Positions 1 to 9,400 of a DNA stretch of 64,000 nucleotides are shown one piece after another. Under the pieces are notes generated by a model. The model was not told where the DNA came from and searched no databases. It saw only the letters and a program-made list of their open reading frames with translations. Each line of letters opens with the position of its first letter. Position 1 is the first letter of the stretch. Origin of the DNA: Actinomadura atramentaria DSM 43919 (GTDB taxonomy: Bacteria; Actinomycetota; Actinomycetes; Streptosporangiales; Streptosporangiaceae); the NCBI RefSeq assembly GCF_000381885.1, contig NZ_KB907221.1, positions 121,117 to 185,116 of the forward strand. The letters run 5' to 3'. Made by a program: the position numbers and the translations under genes.

Positions 1-156
1 GACGGCCTGGTTGGCGCCCTTGCCGCCGGGGTGGGCGGCCAGCTCGGAGCCGAGCACGGTCTCCCCCGGGCCGGGCCGCCGGGCGACCCGCACCACCAGG
101 TCGGCGTTGGCGGAGCCGACCACCACGACGTCGTGCCCGCCCGTACCGTCCGTCAC
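1..156 (-). CDS. rbsK: Ribokinase, N-terminal part (cut by window edge)
   Basis: The visible 52 residues match the start of PfkB-family sugar kinases of the ribokinase type: a beta-strand followed by GSANADL, then the GGKGANQAV motif that lines the sugar-binding site. Ribokinase phosphorylates D-ribose to ribose 5-phosphate in the cytosol. The GTG start is supported by GGGAGG about 6 bases upstream. The ATP-binding and catalytic Asp region lies outside the window, so substrate specificity cannot be judged; another PfkB kinase of this subgroup is possible. Confidence 0.85.
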   Translation of the reverse strand, partial: MTDGTGGHDVVVVGSANADLVVRVARRPGPGETVLGSELAAHPGGKGANQAV

Positions 157-193
157 AAGCGCCTCCCTTGGGCCGGTTCCGGGGCGCATCGTC

Positions 194-424
194 TCACCCG
201 GGCGACAGCTCCGAAAGGTCGACGACGCCGGACAGGTCGGCGGACAGGTCGGCGGCCGACGCGTAGTAGCCGCGGCCGAGCAGCGCGCCGCCCGCCGTGG
301 CCAGCAGCGCGTCGCGGGCGTCGGCCGGGACTCCGGCGAACGACGCCCACACCCGGTGCGCCCCCGTCAGCCGGACCTGGGCGACGGCGACGCCCCGGGG
401 ACCGGTCCAGCGCGCGGCGTCCAT
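194..424 (-). CDS. Small hypothetical protein, 76 aa
   Basis: I do not recognise a family. The protein begins MDAARWTGPRGVAVAQVRL and ends in an acidic, Ser/Leu-rich tail (ADLSADLSGVVDLSELSPG). There are no membrane segments or cysteines. The ATG is preceded by an AAGG-type ribosome site. It sits 47 bp downstream of the TetR gene and 37 bp upstream of the ribokinase gene on the same strand, so the three may be co-transcribed. Codon use is like the neighbours, which supports a real gene. Confidence 0.55.
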   Translation of the reverse strand: MDAARWTGPRGVAVAQVRLTGAHRVWASFAGVPADARDALLATAGGALLGRGYYASAADLSADLSGVVDLSELSPG

Positions 425-471
425 GATTCCGACCTTACGCTCGGTGACGGGACGGCCGCCGTCCGGGGCCG

Positions 472-1107
472 TCAGGGCGCGAGGCGGCGCGCCGTGGCGG
501 ACACGGCGAGGAACAGTTCCGTGCAGTCGTCCAGCAGCCGTTCGCGGGAGGACGAGTCCGGGTCCTGGAGCCACGCGGAGATCGTCTCGGCGACGCCGCC
601 GACGAGGAACCGGGCGACCAGGTCGCGCTGCCGGGCGGTGACGGCCGCGCCGAAGCCGTCGCGGGACCGGTCCGCCACCAGGTCCGCGATGCGCCGCGCG
701 GCGGTGAGGCGGCGGCGGGAGAGCGCCGGGCTGGCGAGCGGGACCGTCAGCACGACGCGGCCCTTGCGCGGGTCGTCCCCGACGAGGTCGATGACGCTGC
801 CGAGGGCGGCGCGGACGCGGCCGCGCGGGTCGGCGGGCGCGGCGGCGAGGGCGGCCTGGCCGCGCTCGATCAGCTCGGCGACGACCGCGTCGAACACCGC
901 GACGGTGAGCGCGTCGAGATCGGGGAAGCTCTCGTAGAAGTACCGGGGCGTGAGCCGGGCGGCCTCGCAGACCTTGCGGACGGACGCCGCCTGCGGCCCG
1001 CCGGTGCCGAGCAGGTCGAGCCCGGCCGCCACCAGGCGGGCGCGCCGGTCGGCGGCGCGGGCGGCGGCGTCCTGTCCGGCGTACGTGCGCGACGAGGCGG
1101 TGCCCAT
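472..1107 (-). CDS. TetR/AcrR-family transcriptional regulator
   Basis: A 211-residue protein with an N-terminal TetR helix-turn-helix. The recognition part reads ASVRKVCEAARLTPRYFYESF, followed by the usual FPDLDALTVAVFD helix. The C-terminal ligand domain is divergent and gives no ligand clue. It is divergent from the MpaB-type oxygenase gene at 1188, the usual arrangement for a local repressor. An upstream in-frame GTG at 1125 has a better ribosome site (AGGA/GGAAA) and would add six residues, so the start is uncertain. Confidence 0.85.
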   Translation of the reverse strand: MGTASSRTYAGQDAAARAADRRARLVAAGLDLLGTGGPQAASVRKVCEAARLTPRYFYESFPDLDALTVAVFDAVVAELIERGQAALAAAPADPRGRVRAALGSVIDLVGDDPRKGRVVLTVPLASPALSRRRLTAARRIADLVADRSRDGFGAAVTARQRDLVARFLVGGVAETISAWLQDPDSSSRERLLDDCTELFLAVSATARRLAP

Positions 1108-1145
1108 GACCCCATCTTGACACACGCGTTTCCTGATCCTTTAAT

Positions 1146-1157
1146 TCTGATAACAGA
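1146..1157. promoter_or_regulatory. Candidate TetR operator between divergent genes
   Basis: TCTG-ATAA-CAGA is a 12-bp inverted repeat in the 80-bp space between the TetR gene and the MpaB oxygenase gene. Its GATAAC could also be the -10 box for the oxygenase. Assignment as an operator is inference from position and symmetry. Confidence 0.35.
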
Positions 1158-1187
1158 CGTTGGCAGATCGGCCGGAGTGAGGCACCC

Positions 1188-2036
1188 ATGACGACGAGCG
1201 AGGTCGCGCCGCCCGCGACCGCCGGACCCGCCCCGCGGGCCGTGGCGGACACGCTGAGCTGGTTCGCGCTGAACGCCGCGACGGCGAACGTGATCATGCA
1301 GCTCGCCCTGCTGCCCGTCGGCCACGGCGTCGCGGAGAGCAAGGTGGAGAGCGGGCGCGCCGACCTGCATCCGGTCAAACGGCTGCGGACGACGCTGAGC
1401 TACGTCGCCGTCGCCTGGTGGGGCACCGAGGACGAGCGCCTGGCGATGCGCGCCGAGGTCAACCGCTCGCACCGGCACGTCCACTCCGCGCCCGGCGACC
1501 CGGTGAAGTACAACGCCTTCGACCGCGACCTGCAGCTCTGGGTCGCCGCGTGCCTGTACCGGGGCACCGTGGACGTGCTGACCGTCCTGCACGGCAGGCC
1601 CGACGACGCCTACCTCGACACCGTCTACGCGCACGCGTCGCGGCTCGCCACCACGCTCCAGGTGCCGCGGGACCGGTGGCCGCGCGACCGCGCCGCGTTC
1701 GCCGAGTACTGGGAGACGGCGGTCCGCCGGACGGAGATGGACGACGTCACCCGCCGCTACCTGCGCGACCTCATCGACCTGCGCGGGCTGCCGCGCCCGG
1801 TCCGCCGCACCGCCGCGCCCTTCCACCGGTTCGTGACGACCGGGTTCCTGCCGCCGCTGTTCCGCGAGCAGCTCGGCCTCACCTGGACCCGCCGCGACCA
1901 GCGGCGCTTCAACGCGTTCACCCGCGTCGCGGGCCTGGCCGACCGCGCCCTGCCGCGCGCCGCGCGCTGCTTCCCCTGGAACGTCTACCTGTGGGACGCG
2001 CGACGGCGCATCCGCGGTGGCCGCCCGATCGTCTGA
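1188..2036 (+). CDS. MpaB/DUF2236-family oxygenase
   Basis: A 282-residue member of the MpaB/rubber-oxygenase-like family (DUF2236), heme or metal enzymes related to latex-clearing protein and fungal MpaB. Visible family features are the alpha-helical core, the RAEVNRSHRHVH segment (candidate histidine ligands near residues 100-104) and YNAFDRDLQLWVAACL at about 107-122. The ATG has a good ribosome site (GGAGTGAGG). It is divergent from the TetR gene, which probably controls it. The substrate is unknown. A second, quite different paralogue lies at 44454-45317. Confidence 0.8.
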   Translation: MTTSEVAPPATAGPAPRAVADTLSWFALNAATANVIMQLALLPVGHGVAESKVESGRADLHPVKRLRTTLSYVAVAWWGTEDERLAMRAEVNRSHRHVHSAPGDPVKYNAFDRDLQLWVAACLYRGTVDVLTVLHGRPDDAYLDTVYAHASRLATTLQVPRDRWPRDRAAFAEYWETAVRRTEMDDVTRRYLRDLIDLRGLPRPVRRTAAPFHRFVTTGFLPPLFREQLGLTWTRRDQRRFNAFTRVAGLADRALPRAARCFPWNVYLWDARRRIRGGRPIV

Positions 2037-2082
2037 TTCACGCGTCTGATTCACGGGGCTTCCGGCCCGGTGTGACGTTCCG

Positions 2083-2119
2083 GTGACCGAGGGTAGTGGT
2101 CCCGGTTAGGGTGGAACCA
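2083..2119 (+). promoter_or_regulatory. Promoter for a leaderless transcript
   Basis: GTGACC (2083-2088) and TAGGGT (2107-2112) are separated by 18 bp, and the ATG follows the -10 box after only six bases. This places the start of transcription at or next to the start codon; no Shine-Dalgarno sequence is present. Confidence 0.5.
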
Positions 2120-2535
2120 TGACGATCACGCGGAAGGCGCGCCCGTGGGCGCTCGCCGCGCTCGCGGCCCTCGCGCCCGCCTGCGGGGCGACGCCCGCGC
2201 GCGGCGACGGCGTCGTCCGGGCGGGGACGGAGTTCACGCTCGCGCCGGGCGAGAGCGTCCGGGTGCGGGGCGCGCCGCTCACGCTGACGTTCGTGCGCGT
2301 CGCGGGCGACAGCCGCTGCCCGCGCGAGGTGCAGTGCGTCTGGCAGGGCGACGCGACGGTCGTCCTGCGCGGCGCGGAGGGGAACCGCGCCACCGACCAC
2401 GAGCTGCACACCGCCGCCGGACCTGCGGAGGCGGCGGTCGGCGGGCACCGGGTGCGGTTGACCGCGCTCGCGCCGGGCAGAACCACGCGCGGCGTCGCTC
2501 CCGGCGACTACCGGGCGCGGCTCCGGCTGGACTGA
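2119..2535 (+). CDS. Small secreted lipoprotein, 138 aa
   Basis: The N-terminus is a lipoprotein signal: basic residues, a hydrophobic stretch, then LAPAC with Cys22 as the likely lipidated residue. The mature part is a compact, probably beta-rich domain with the motif SRCPREVQCVWQGDA near residues 58-72. This Cys-pair pattern recurs in small secreted bacterial proteins of unknown function. The remainder (VTLR, TALAPG, YRARLRL) ends like a beta-sandwich strand. The gene appears leaderless. Role unknown; it lies on the outer face of the membrane. Confidence 0.7.
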   Translation: MTITRKARPWALAALAALAPACGATPARGDGVVRAGTEFTLAPGESVRVRGAPLTLTFVRVAGDSRCPREVQCVWQGDATVVLRGAEGNRATDHELHTAAGPAEAAVGGHRVRLTALAPGRTTRGVAPGDYRARLRLD

Positions 2536-2678
2536 TCGGAGACTGAGCCGACACCGACGGCGCGGCCTTCCGCGAAGCGCGACCGGACCGGCCCGTCCCC
2601 TGGAAGGATGCTCGGTGCCGGGGGACGGCGACCGCCGTGGAACGCTCCGGCGGCGCGCAACGGGGAGATGAGCAGCAC

Positions 2679-3278
2679 ATGGGCACGATCCTTTTCCTGG
2701 TCCGGCACGGCGAGACCGTCTGGCACGCCGAGAACCGCTACGCCGGGGTGAGCGACGTCGCGCTCACCGCCGCCGGGCGCGACCAGGCCGAGCGGCTCGG
2801 CGGCTGGGCGGCGGGGGCGAAGCTCGACGCCGTCGTCTGCTCGCCGGTGAGCCGCGCCCGGATCACCGCCGAGCCCGCGGCGCGCGCCGCCGGGCACCCG
2901 GCGGAGGCCGACCCCGACCTCGCGGAGATGGACTTCGGCGTCGCCGAGGGCCGGACGCTCGCCGAGCTGCCGCCCGCCGCCGTCGCCGCGTTCCGCGCCG
3001 ACCCGGTCGCGGGCGCGTTCGAGGGCGCGGAGGACCCGCTGGCCGTCGCGGAGCGCGGGGCCCGCGCGCTGCGGCGCGCCGCCGCCGCGCACGACGGCGG
3101 CCGGGTCCTGGTCGTCGCGCACAGCACGATGCTGCGGCTCGCGCTGTGCCGCATGCTCGGCATCCCGGAAGCCCGCTACCGCACGGTGTTCCCGAAGCTG
3201 GAGAACTGCGCGCTCACCGAGATCCGCGTCGACGGCCAGGACACCGGGCTGCTGGCCTGCAACGTTCCGGCGTCCTGA
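2679..3278 (+). CDS. Histidine phosphatase family protein (phosphoglycerate mutase-like)
   Basis: The protein opens with FLVRHGETVWHAENRYAG, the RHG signature carrying the phosphohistidine, and has the second catalytic histidine in VVAHSTMLRLALC near residue 150. At 199 residues it has the normal length for small PhoE/GpmB-type phosphatases. The ATG is preceded by GGGGAGA about 11 bases away. Substrate cannot be told from sequence. It converges on the last gene of the rhamnose operon with only 12 bp between the stop codons and no clear terminator there. Confidence 0.85.
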   Translation: MGTILFLVRHGETVWHAENRYAGVSDVALTAAGRDQAERLGGWAAGAKLDAVVCSPVSRARITAEPAARAAGHPAEADPDLAEMDFGVAEGRTLAELPPAAVAAFRADPVAGAFEGAEDPLAVAERGARALRRAAAAHDGGRVLVVAHSTMLRLALCRMLGIPEARYRTVFPKLENCALTEIRVDGQDTGLLACNVPAS

Positions 3279-3290
3279 CCGTCGCCTGAG

Positions 3291-6200
3291 TCAGCGGCCC
3301 GTGCGGACCACCGTCGTCCGGTCCGACCCGACCGGGCCGATGGTGAGCAGCCCGCCGGTGACGTCGCTCCCGGTGGTGCGGCGCGCGTTCGCGTGGGGTC
3401 CGGCGACGCGGTAGGCGCGCGGATCGTCGGTTCCGGTCTCCACGACGACGCGGGCGGTCACGCCGGGCGGCACGTCCACGTCGAGGCGGTACGCGCGCGG
3501 GTTCCGGCGCTCCAGCGCGACCGACACCGGTCCCCGGATCGTCGGGACGCGGCCCGCCGCCCGCGTGAGGTCCCCGGGGCGCGGCCGGACCTCGATCCCC
3601 GCCGCGCCCGGCTCGGTGATCCGCACGCCGAGGACGTGCCGCGCGATCACGTTGGCGGGCGCGGAGCCCCACGCGTGCGAGAACGTCATGTTCGGCTTGA
3701 GGGACGGGTCCCACGCCTCCGCGACGATCGTCGCGCCGAGGTCGTCCATCATGTGCAGCCACGACGCCATGCCGCGCACGGTCATCAGGCCGATCGCGTC
3801 GGCCGCGCGGCCCGTCGCGAACAGGGCGTCGAGCAGGAACTGCGCGGCGTAGACGCTGACCCGCATGCCGCCCGCGGCGAGGGTCCGGCCGAGCGCGGCG
3901 ACGACCGCGTCCGGGACCGTGCCCGGCCCGGCGACGCCGAGCGCGACCGGGTACGCGGTGGCGTGCTGCGCGGCGTGGTCGGTGCCCGCGCCGTCCGCGA
4001 ACCGGCCCGCCGCCGCGTCGAGCAGCGTGGCGCGCATCGCGGCGGCGAGGGTGTCGGCGCGGGTCCGCCACGTCCGGGCGTCGTCGGTGCGGCCGAGGGC
4101 GGTCGCGATGTCGGCCATCGCGGCGAACGCGGCGTACTGGCAGGCGTTCACGACCGTGTTGACCTCGGTGAACACGTAGCCGTCGCGGTTGGACGCGGGC
4201 CAGTCCACGAGGTCCCCGAGGTCCTGGCTGGACGAGCCGGGCTTCTTGTGGACGAGCCCGTCGTCGCCGAGGTAGCGCGTCAGGTGCTTGCCCGCGAGCA
4301 GGTCGTAGTCGGCGGCGAGCCGGTCCGGGTCGCCGGTGTGCAGGTAGTCCCGCCACGCCGACATGACGTTCATCAGCCGGTACTCGGTCGGCCAGGTGTG
4401 GTTGCGCGTCAGGTAGGCGCCGGACGCGCGGGCCAGCGCGTACGACCGCTGCACCGCGTACTCCGACGCCTGGTTGACGAGCGCGTCGCCCTCGTACGGC
4501 CCGCGCTCGCGCGTCGGGGTGTCGATGTAGAGGTCGCCGCGCGTCGCCTCGATCGAGTAGCGGCTCAGCTCGTAGACGCGGTCGAGGTCGCGGCTGGAGG
4601 ACGAGAACGACGCGTCGGAGTCGCGCCAGGCCGCGCGCCACGCGCGGCCGGTGGCGGCGCGGCGCAGGTCGAGCGAGTCGTCGCAGGTGAGCTGCGCGTA
4701 GCGGAACCCGCGGTAGCCCCAGTGCTCGACGGTCTGGCGGCCGTCGCGCAGCGTCCAGGTCTCGTCGTAGGTGACGCCCGCGCGCAGCGCGTACCGGACG
4801 GTGCCGTCCGGGTTCAGCTCCTCGCCGAGCCGGACGCCGACCGTCTGCCCGGCGCGGCCGGTGAGCGTCAGCCGCAGGCCGCCCGCGATCTCGCGGCCGA
4901 GGTCGACGATCCACACGCCGGGCGCGGTCCTGCGGACGGACGCGGGCCGGACGTCGTACAGGCCGACCGGTTCGACCAGCGCCGGTTCCAGCCCGGTGAG
5001 CGCGGGGCGGACGGCCGCGCGCTCCCAACCGGAGTCGTCGAACCCCGGATCGGTCCATCCGGCGGGCTCGTGCCGCAGGTCCCAGAACTCGCGCGGCCCG
5101 ACGTAGAAGGAGGACCCGATCGTCCCCGCGCTCGGCAGGAGCCCCGCCTGGCGGCGCGCCCTCCAGTCCGCGCCGCTGCCGAACACGCCGGTCGTGCCGT
5201 CCGTGTGGGTGACGACGAGCTGGGCGACGAACCGCTTGTCCTGCGTCGTGTAGGCGAGGGCGGCGAGCGCGTTGCGGCGGCCCGGCCGCAGCAGCGCCGT
5301 GACGTCGAACGAGTGGTAGCGCGGCGCGCCCGAGCCGTGCCGCATCGACGCGAACCCGGCGACCTCGCCGTTCACCCAGATCTTCGCCGGGTACTGCCGG
5401 GTCGGGGCCGGGGACTGCGCCGCGACGTGCAGGACCGCGGCGGCGATCGGCTTGCGGGCGGGCGTGAACTCGGTGCGCAGCAGCGCCCAGTCGTCGTCGG
5501 CCGCGCCCGCCGACGACAGCGTGGACTGGCCCTTGGCGAGCGTCAGCGTCCCGCCGGAGACGGTCCCGGCCGAGAACGTGCCCCGGCCGTCGGTGAAGTC
5601 CTCCGCGACCACGGCCGCGCCGTCCGCCGCGACGAACCGCACGCTGTCCCACACGTTGGCCTCGGTGGAGCCGTTGCGCATCCCGACGGTGCCGGTGCGG
5701 TACGTGCCGTCCTCGGTGGCGTCCACGACCTCGCCGTCGATGGACGTCGTGAACGTCGAGCCCTTCATCTCGACCGCGACCTCGTACCAGCGGCCCGTCT
5801 CGATCGGCGCGGCGAGCCGCTTCTCCTCCAGCACCCGGTAGGAGCCGCCCGCCCCGACGTGCTTCTTCAGCACGCCCGGCGAGCCCGCGCGGAGCTGCCA
5901 CAGGTAGTTGTCGCCGGTCGAGGCGGCGCGGAACCACAGGCTCGCCGCGACCGCCGTGATCTGCACGCGGACGGTCAGGACGCCGTCGCCGGGGGCCGCC
6001 GCGGCCGGGGCCCACACCGGGTCCGCCGTCCACTCCCCCACGCCCGTCGCGACCAGCGCGGGCTCGGACCAGCGGGACGCGCGGCGGCCGTCGAACGTCT
6101 GGACGCGCCACCAGTACGCGGTGCCGGGCGCGAGCGGCGGCCCGCCGTACGGCACGGCCGTGGACGCTGCGGACGCGGTGCGCCCGCTGTCCCACACGCG

Positions 6201-6482
6201 CGGGCCGCGCGCCAGCCGCCGCGGCGTCGTCGCGACCTGCACCCGGTGGTGCGTCTGCCGTGTGCCGGGGCCGAGGTCCGCGACCTGCCAGCTCAGCCGG
6301 GGCTTCGCCGCGACGCCGAGGCCGTCCGGCAGCAGCGAGGTCAGCAGCCCGGACGGCGCGCCGGACGCTCCCGGCGAAGCCGAAGCGGGCACGGCCGAGC
6401 CGAGGACCACCGCGCCCGCCGCCCCGGCGGCCGACGCGCCGAGGAACCGCCGCCTGCTCAGGTCACCGTCCTGCCGGGTCAT
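3291..6482 (-). CDS. Tat-exported GH78 alpha-L-rhamnosidase (last gene of rhamnose operon)
   Basis: A 1063-residue secreted enzyme. It starts with a twin-arginine signal (SRRRFLGASAAGAAGAVVL). It then has an N-terminal fibronectin-like strand region, a beta-sandwich insert, the conserved rhamnosidase N-domain, and the (alpha/alpha)6 catalytic barrel. The GH78 acid/base region reads DTPTRERGPYEGD at residues 654-666, with later AEAWDPSLKPNMTFSHAWGS near the second catalytic glutamate. It should release terminal L-rhamnose from glycosides or pectic chains outside the cell. Its ATG overlaps the stop of the upstream rhamnosidase gene as ATGA, indicating translational coupling. Confidence 0.92.
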   Translation of the reverse strand: MTRQDGDLSRRRFLGASAAGAAGAVVLGSAVPASASPGASGAPSGLLTSLLPDGLGVAAKPRLSWQVADLGPGTRQTHHRVQVATTPRRLARGPRVWDSGRTASAASTAVPYGGPPLAPGTAYWWRVQTFDGRRASRWSEPALVATGVGEWTADPVWAPAAAAPGDGVLTVRVQITAVAASLWFRAASTGDNYLWQLRAGSPGVLKKHVGAGGSYRVLEEKRLAAPIETGRWYEVAVEMKGSTFTTSIDGEVVDATEDGTYRTGTVGMRNGSTEANVWDSVRFVAADGAAVVAEDFTDGRGTFSAGTVSGGTLTLAKGQSTLSSAGAADDDWALLRTEFTPARKPIAAAVLHVAAQSPAPTRQYPAKIWVNGEVAGFASMRHGSGAPRYHSFDVTALLRPGRRNALAALAYTTQDKRFVAQLVVTHTDGTTGVFGSGADWRARRQAGLLPSAGTIGSSFYVGPREFWDLRHEPAGWTDPGFDDSGWERAAVRPALTGLEPALVEPVGLYDVRPASVRRTAPGVWIVDLGREIAGGLRLTLTGRAGQTVGVRLGEELNPDGTVRYALRAGVTYDETWTLRDGRQTVEHWGYRGFRYAQLTCDDSLDLRRAATGRAWRAAWRDSDASFSSSSRDLDRVYELSRYSIEATRGDLYIDTPTRERGPYEGDALVNQASEYAVQRSYALARASGAYLTRNHTWPTEYRLMNVMSAWRDYLHTGDPDRLAADYDLLAGKHLTRYLGDDGLVHKKPGSSSQDLGDLVDWPASNRDGYVFTEVNTVVNACQYAAFAAMADIATALGRTDDARTWRTRADTLAAAMRATLLDAAAGRFADGAGTDHAAQHATAYPVALGVAGPGTVPDAVVAALGRTLAAGGMRVSVYAAQFLLDALFATGRAADAIGLMTVRGMASWLHMMDDLGATIVAEAWDPSLKPNMTFSHAWGSAPANVIARHVLGVRITEPGAAGIEVRPRPGDLTRAAGRVPTIRGPVSVALERRNPRAYRLDVDVPPGVTARVVVETGTDDPRAYRVAGPHANARRTTGSDVTGGLLTIGPVGSDRTTVVRTGR

Positions 6483-9400
6483 CCCGTCACCGCCTCGAAC
6501 GTCCAGTCGCCGGAGCCGATCTCGAACACGCCGCGCCCGTCCGCGACGCCCAGCCAGCGGGCGTCGCGGGGCGCGGCCGGGCGCGCGCGGCCGCCGAGCA
6601 GCGGCACCTCCACGCGCGCCGTCGCGGTGGGCGGCACCGTCACCGCCACCCGCAGCCGTTCGCGGTCGCGCCGCCAGGAGACGGCGGCGCGGCCTCGCGG
6701 CGTGGCGTAGTCGGCGCTCGCACCGGTGACGTCCCCGACGACGGCAGGGCGGACGAGCAGCGTCCGGTAGCCGATCGAGTCGTCGGTCTGCCCGAGTCCG
6801 GCGAGGCCCGCGTGGAACCACTCGTCGATCGCGCCGAGCATGAAGTGGTTCTGGGAGTTGCCGGAGGTCGGGCCGTCCCAGTTCTCGGTGAGCGACGTCG
6901 CGCCGTGCTCGACCTGGTAGCCGTAGCTGGGGTTGCCGGTCTGCGTGGCGACGGCGTGGATGACGTCGTCCCGGCCCGCCGCCGACAGGACGCGGAACAC
7001 CGACGGCAGCGCGATCTCCCCGACCGTCAGGTGGTAGCCCTTCGCGGCGATGCTCCCGACGAGGTGCGCGAGGACCGCGTCGCGCTTGCCCTCCGGGACG
7101 ATCCCCATGTCCAGGGCGAGGACGTCGCACGCCTGGCTGCCCGAACCGTAGGTGTCGCCCGTGGCGTACTTCGCGTTGAACGCGTCGCCGATGTCCTCGG
7201 CGAGCGCGGCGTAGGTCGCCGCGTCGCCGTCCTTGCCGAGCACCTTCGCGATCGAGGCGAGGGCGGTGACGGCGCGGTGGTAGCCGAACGTCGCGGTGAC
7301 GCCCTTCGGCGTGCTGTCGTCGAAGGTGATCCAGTCCCCGAGGCCGTAGTCGAGCAGGTGCCCGTCCGCCTTCCCGGACAGGTAGTCCACGTAGCGGACC
7401 ATGTTCGGGTAGTACGTGCGCAGCGTGGCGGTGTCGCCGTACGCGCGGTACATCTGCCAGGGCGCGAACACGATGACGTTCCCCCAGTTGGGGTCGTCGC
7501 GGAACCCGCCGGAGAACACGGTGAACTCCGGCGCGATGTCGGGGACGAGCCCGTTGTCGAGCTGCGCCTCGGCGATGTCGCGGACGATCTCGCCGTAGTA
7601 CGCGGTGACGTCGTAGTTGCGGGCGACGGCCGGGAACACCAGGTTCGCCTGCTCCAGCCAGCCCAGCTTCTCGCGGTGCGGGCAGTCGGTGAGGACCGAG
7701 TACATGTTGCTTTGCACGGCCCGGTCGATGATCCGGTGGATGTCGTTGAGCAGTTTGTTGGAGTTGGTGAACGAGCCCGCCTCGGCGTTGTCGGCGCGCA
7801 GCACGATCCCGGTGACGGTGTCGCGGCCGGGCGCGGCGGGCAGGCCCTCGACCTGCACGTAGCGGAAGCCGTGGTAGCAGAACCGGGGGTGCCAGGTCTC
7901 GGTGCCCCGGCCCGCGAGGGTGTAGGAGTCCCAGATCGGGGAGCCGGTGGTGCCCTGGCTGACGGTGCCGTCCGCGTTGAGGAGTTCGCCGGGCCGCAGC
8001 GTGACGGTCGTCCCCGCCTCGCCGCGCACGCGCAGCCGCGCCCAGCCCGCGAAGTTCACGCCGAGGTCGACGACGTACACGCCCTTCCGCGGCTCGCTGA
8101 TCTTCACGGCGCGCAGCGTGTCGACGGGGCGGATCGGCGGGGCCATGCGGGCGGTCAGCGCGGCGGTGGGCGGGTCGCGGCGGACGGCGGGCGCCCAGTC
8201 CGCCGGGGCGCGGCGCGCGTCGTGGTCCTCGCCGCCGTACCAACTGGAGAACGTCGTCGCGCCGAGCGCGGTCCGCCAGGACTCGTCGGTCGCGACGACC
8301 GCGCGCGACCCGTCCGTGTAGGTGATCTCGAGCTGGCCGAGGAACGCGGGCCGGCCGTCCGAGCGGGTGAGCTTCTGGTAGCGGCCCGGGGTGGACGGGA
8401 CGTTCGCCATCCCGTTGCCGACCTCGGCGCGCAGCGTGTTCGCGCCGCGCCGGAGCAGGCCGGTGACGTCGTACGTCGAGTAGACGATCCGCTTCTTGAA
8501 GTTGCTGTAGGGCGGTTCCAGGACGGCGTCGGTGACGGGGCGCCCGTTGAGCGCGAGGTCCAGGACGCCGAGCGCCGTCGCGTACAGCCGCGCGGACCGC
8601 ACCCGCTTGCCGACCGCGAACTCCTTCTCGAACACCGGCAGCGCCTCGGGCTGGGCGTGCAGCGGCGGGGGCGGCTGCTGGCCCTCGACGGTCGCAGCGG
8701 TGTCGAAGTCCGTGCCGTCCGAGGACGTCCGGACGGTGAAGTCCTCCGGGAAGTTCGGCGTCCGCCCGTCGGCGGTCATCGCGTCGGTGCGCGGGTACAG
8801 CAGGACGCGGTCGAACCGGCGCTCCTCGCCGAGGTCGATCCGGAGCCGGATCGGAGCGTCCAGATCCTGGTTCCGCCGCTCCATGCTGGTGTAGCCGAAC
8901 GGCGCCGCGTCGCTGGTGAGGGAGCCGTCCGTCACGGCCTTCGGCTCCCACTGGCCCGCGACGGTGTAGCTCTCCGACGCCGTCACGGCCGCGCGCAGGG
9001 CGGCGTTCGTCCCGGACGCGCCGTCGCGGACCTCGACCTCCGCGAGCTGGAGGCGCGAGACGAGGTACGGCCAGCCCTCCTTGATCGGCAGGCCGAGGCG
9101 GGTGACGTCCAGCCGGACGTAGCGGGCGGTGCGCGGCGCGAACTCCACGGTGACGGGCGCGGGCACCGGGTCGGACCACGCGCGGTTCCCGATCCAGTGC
9201 GCCGTCCAGTCGGCGGCGGCGAGCAGGCCGGTCTCGAAGGACGCTGGAGCGCTCCACGCGGAGGCGCGGCCCCGGCCGTCCCAGACGCGGACCTGCCACG
9301 CCGCGCGCTCGCGGGAGCGCAGGGCGCGGCCCGCGTAGGCGACGGCGACGGCGTCGCCCGCGACCTTGCCGGAGTCCCACAGGTCGGGGCGGGACAGGCG

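Noticed and set aside
3393..6710. Very long open frame on the plus strand opposite the rhamnosidase gene
   Set aside because: High-GC DNA leaves antisense frames open. The translation is Arg/Gly/Ala/Val-rich without any family motif, while the minus strand encodes a clear GH78 enzyme.
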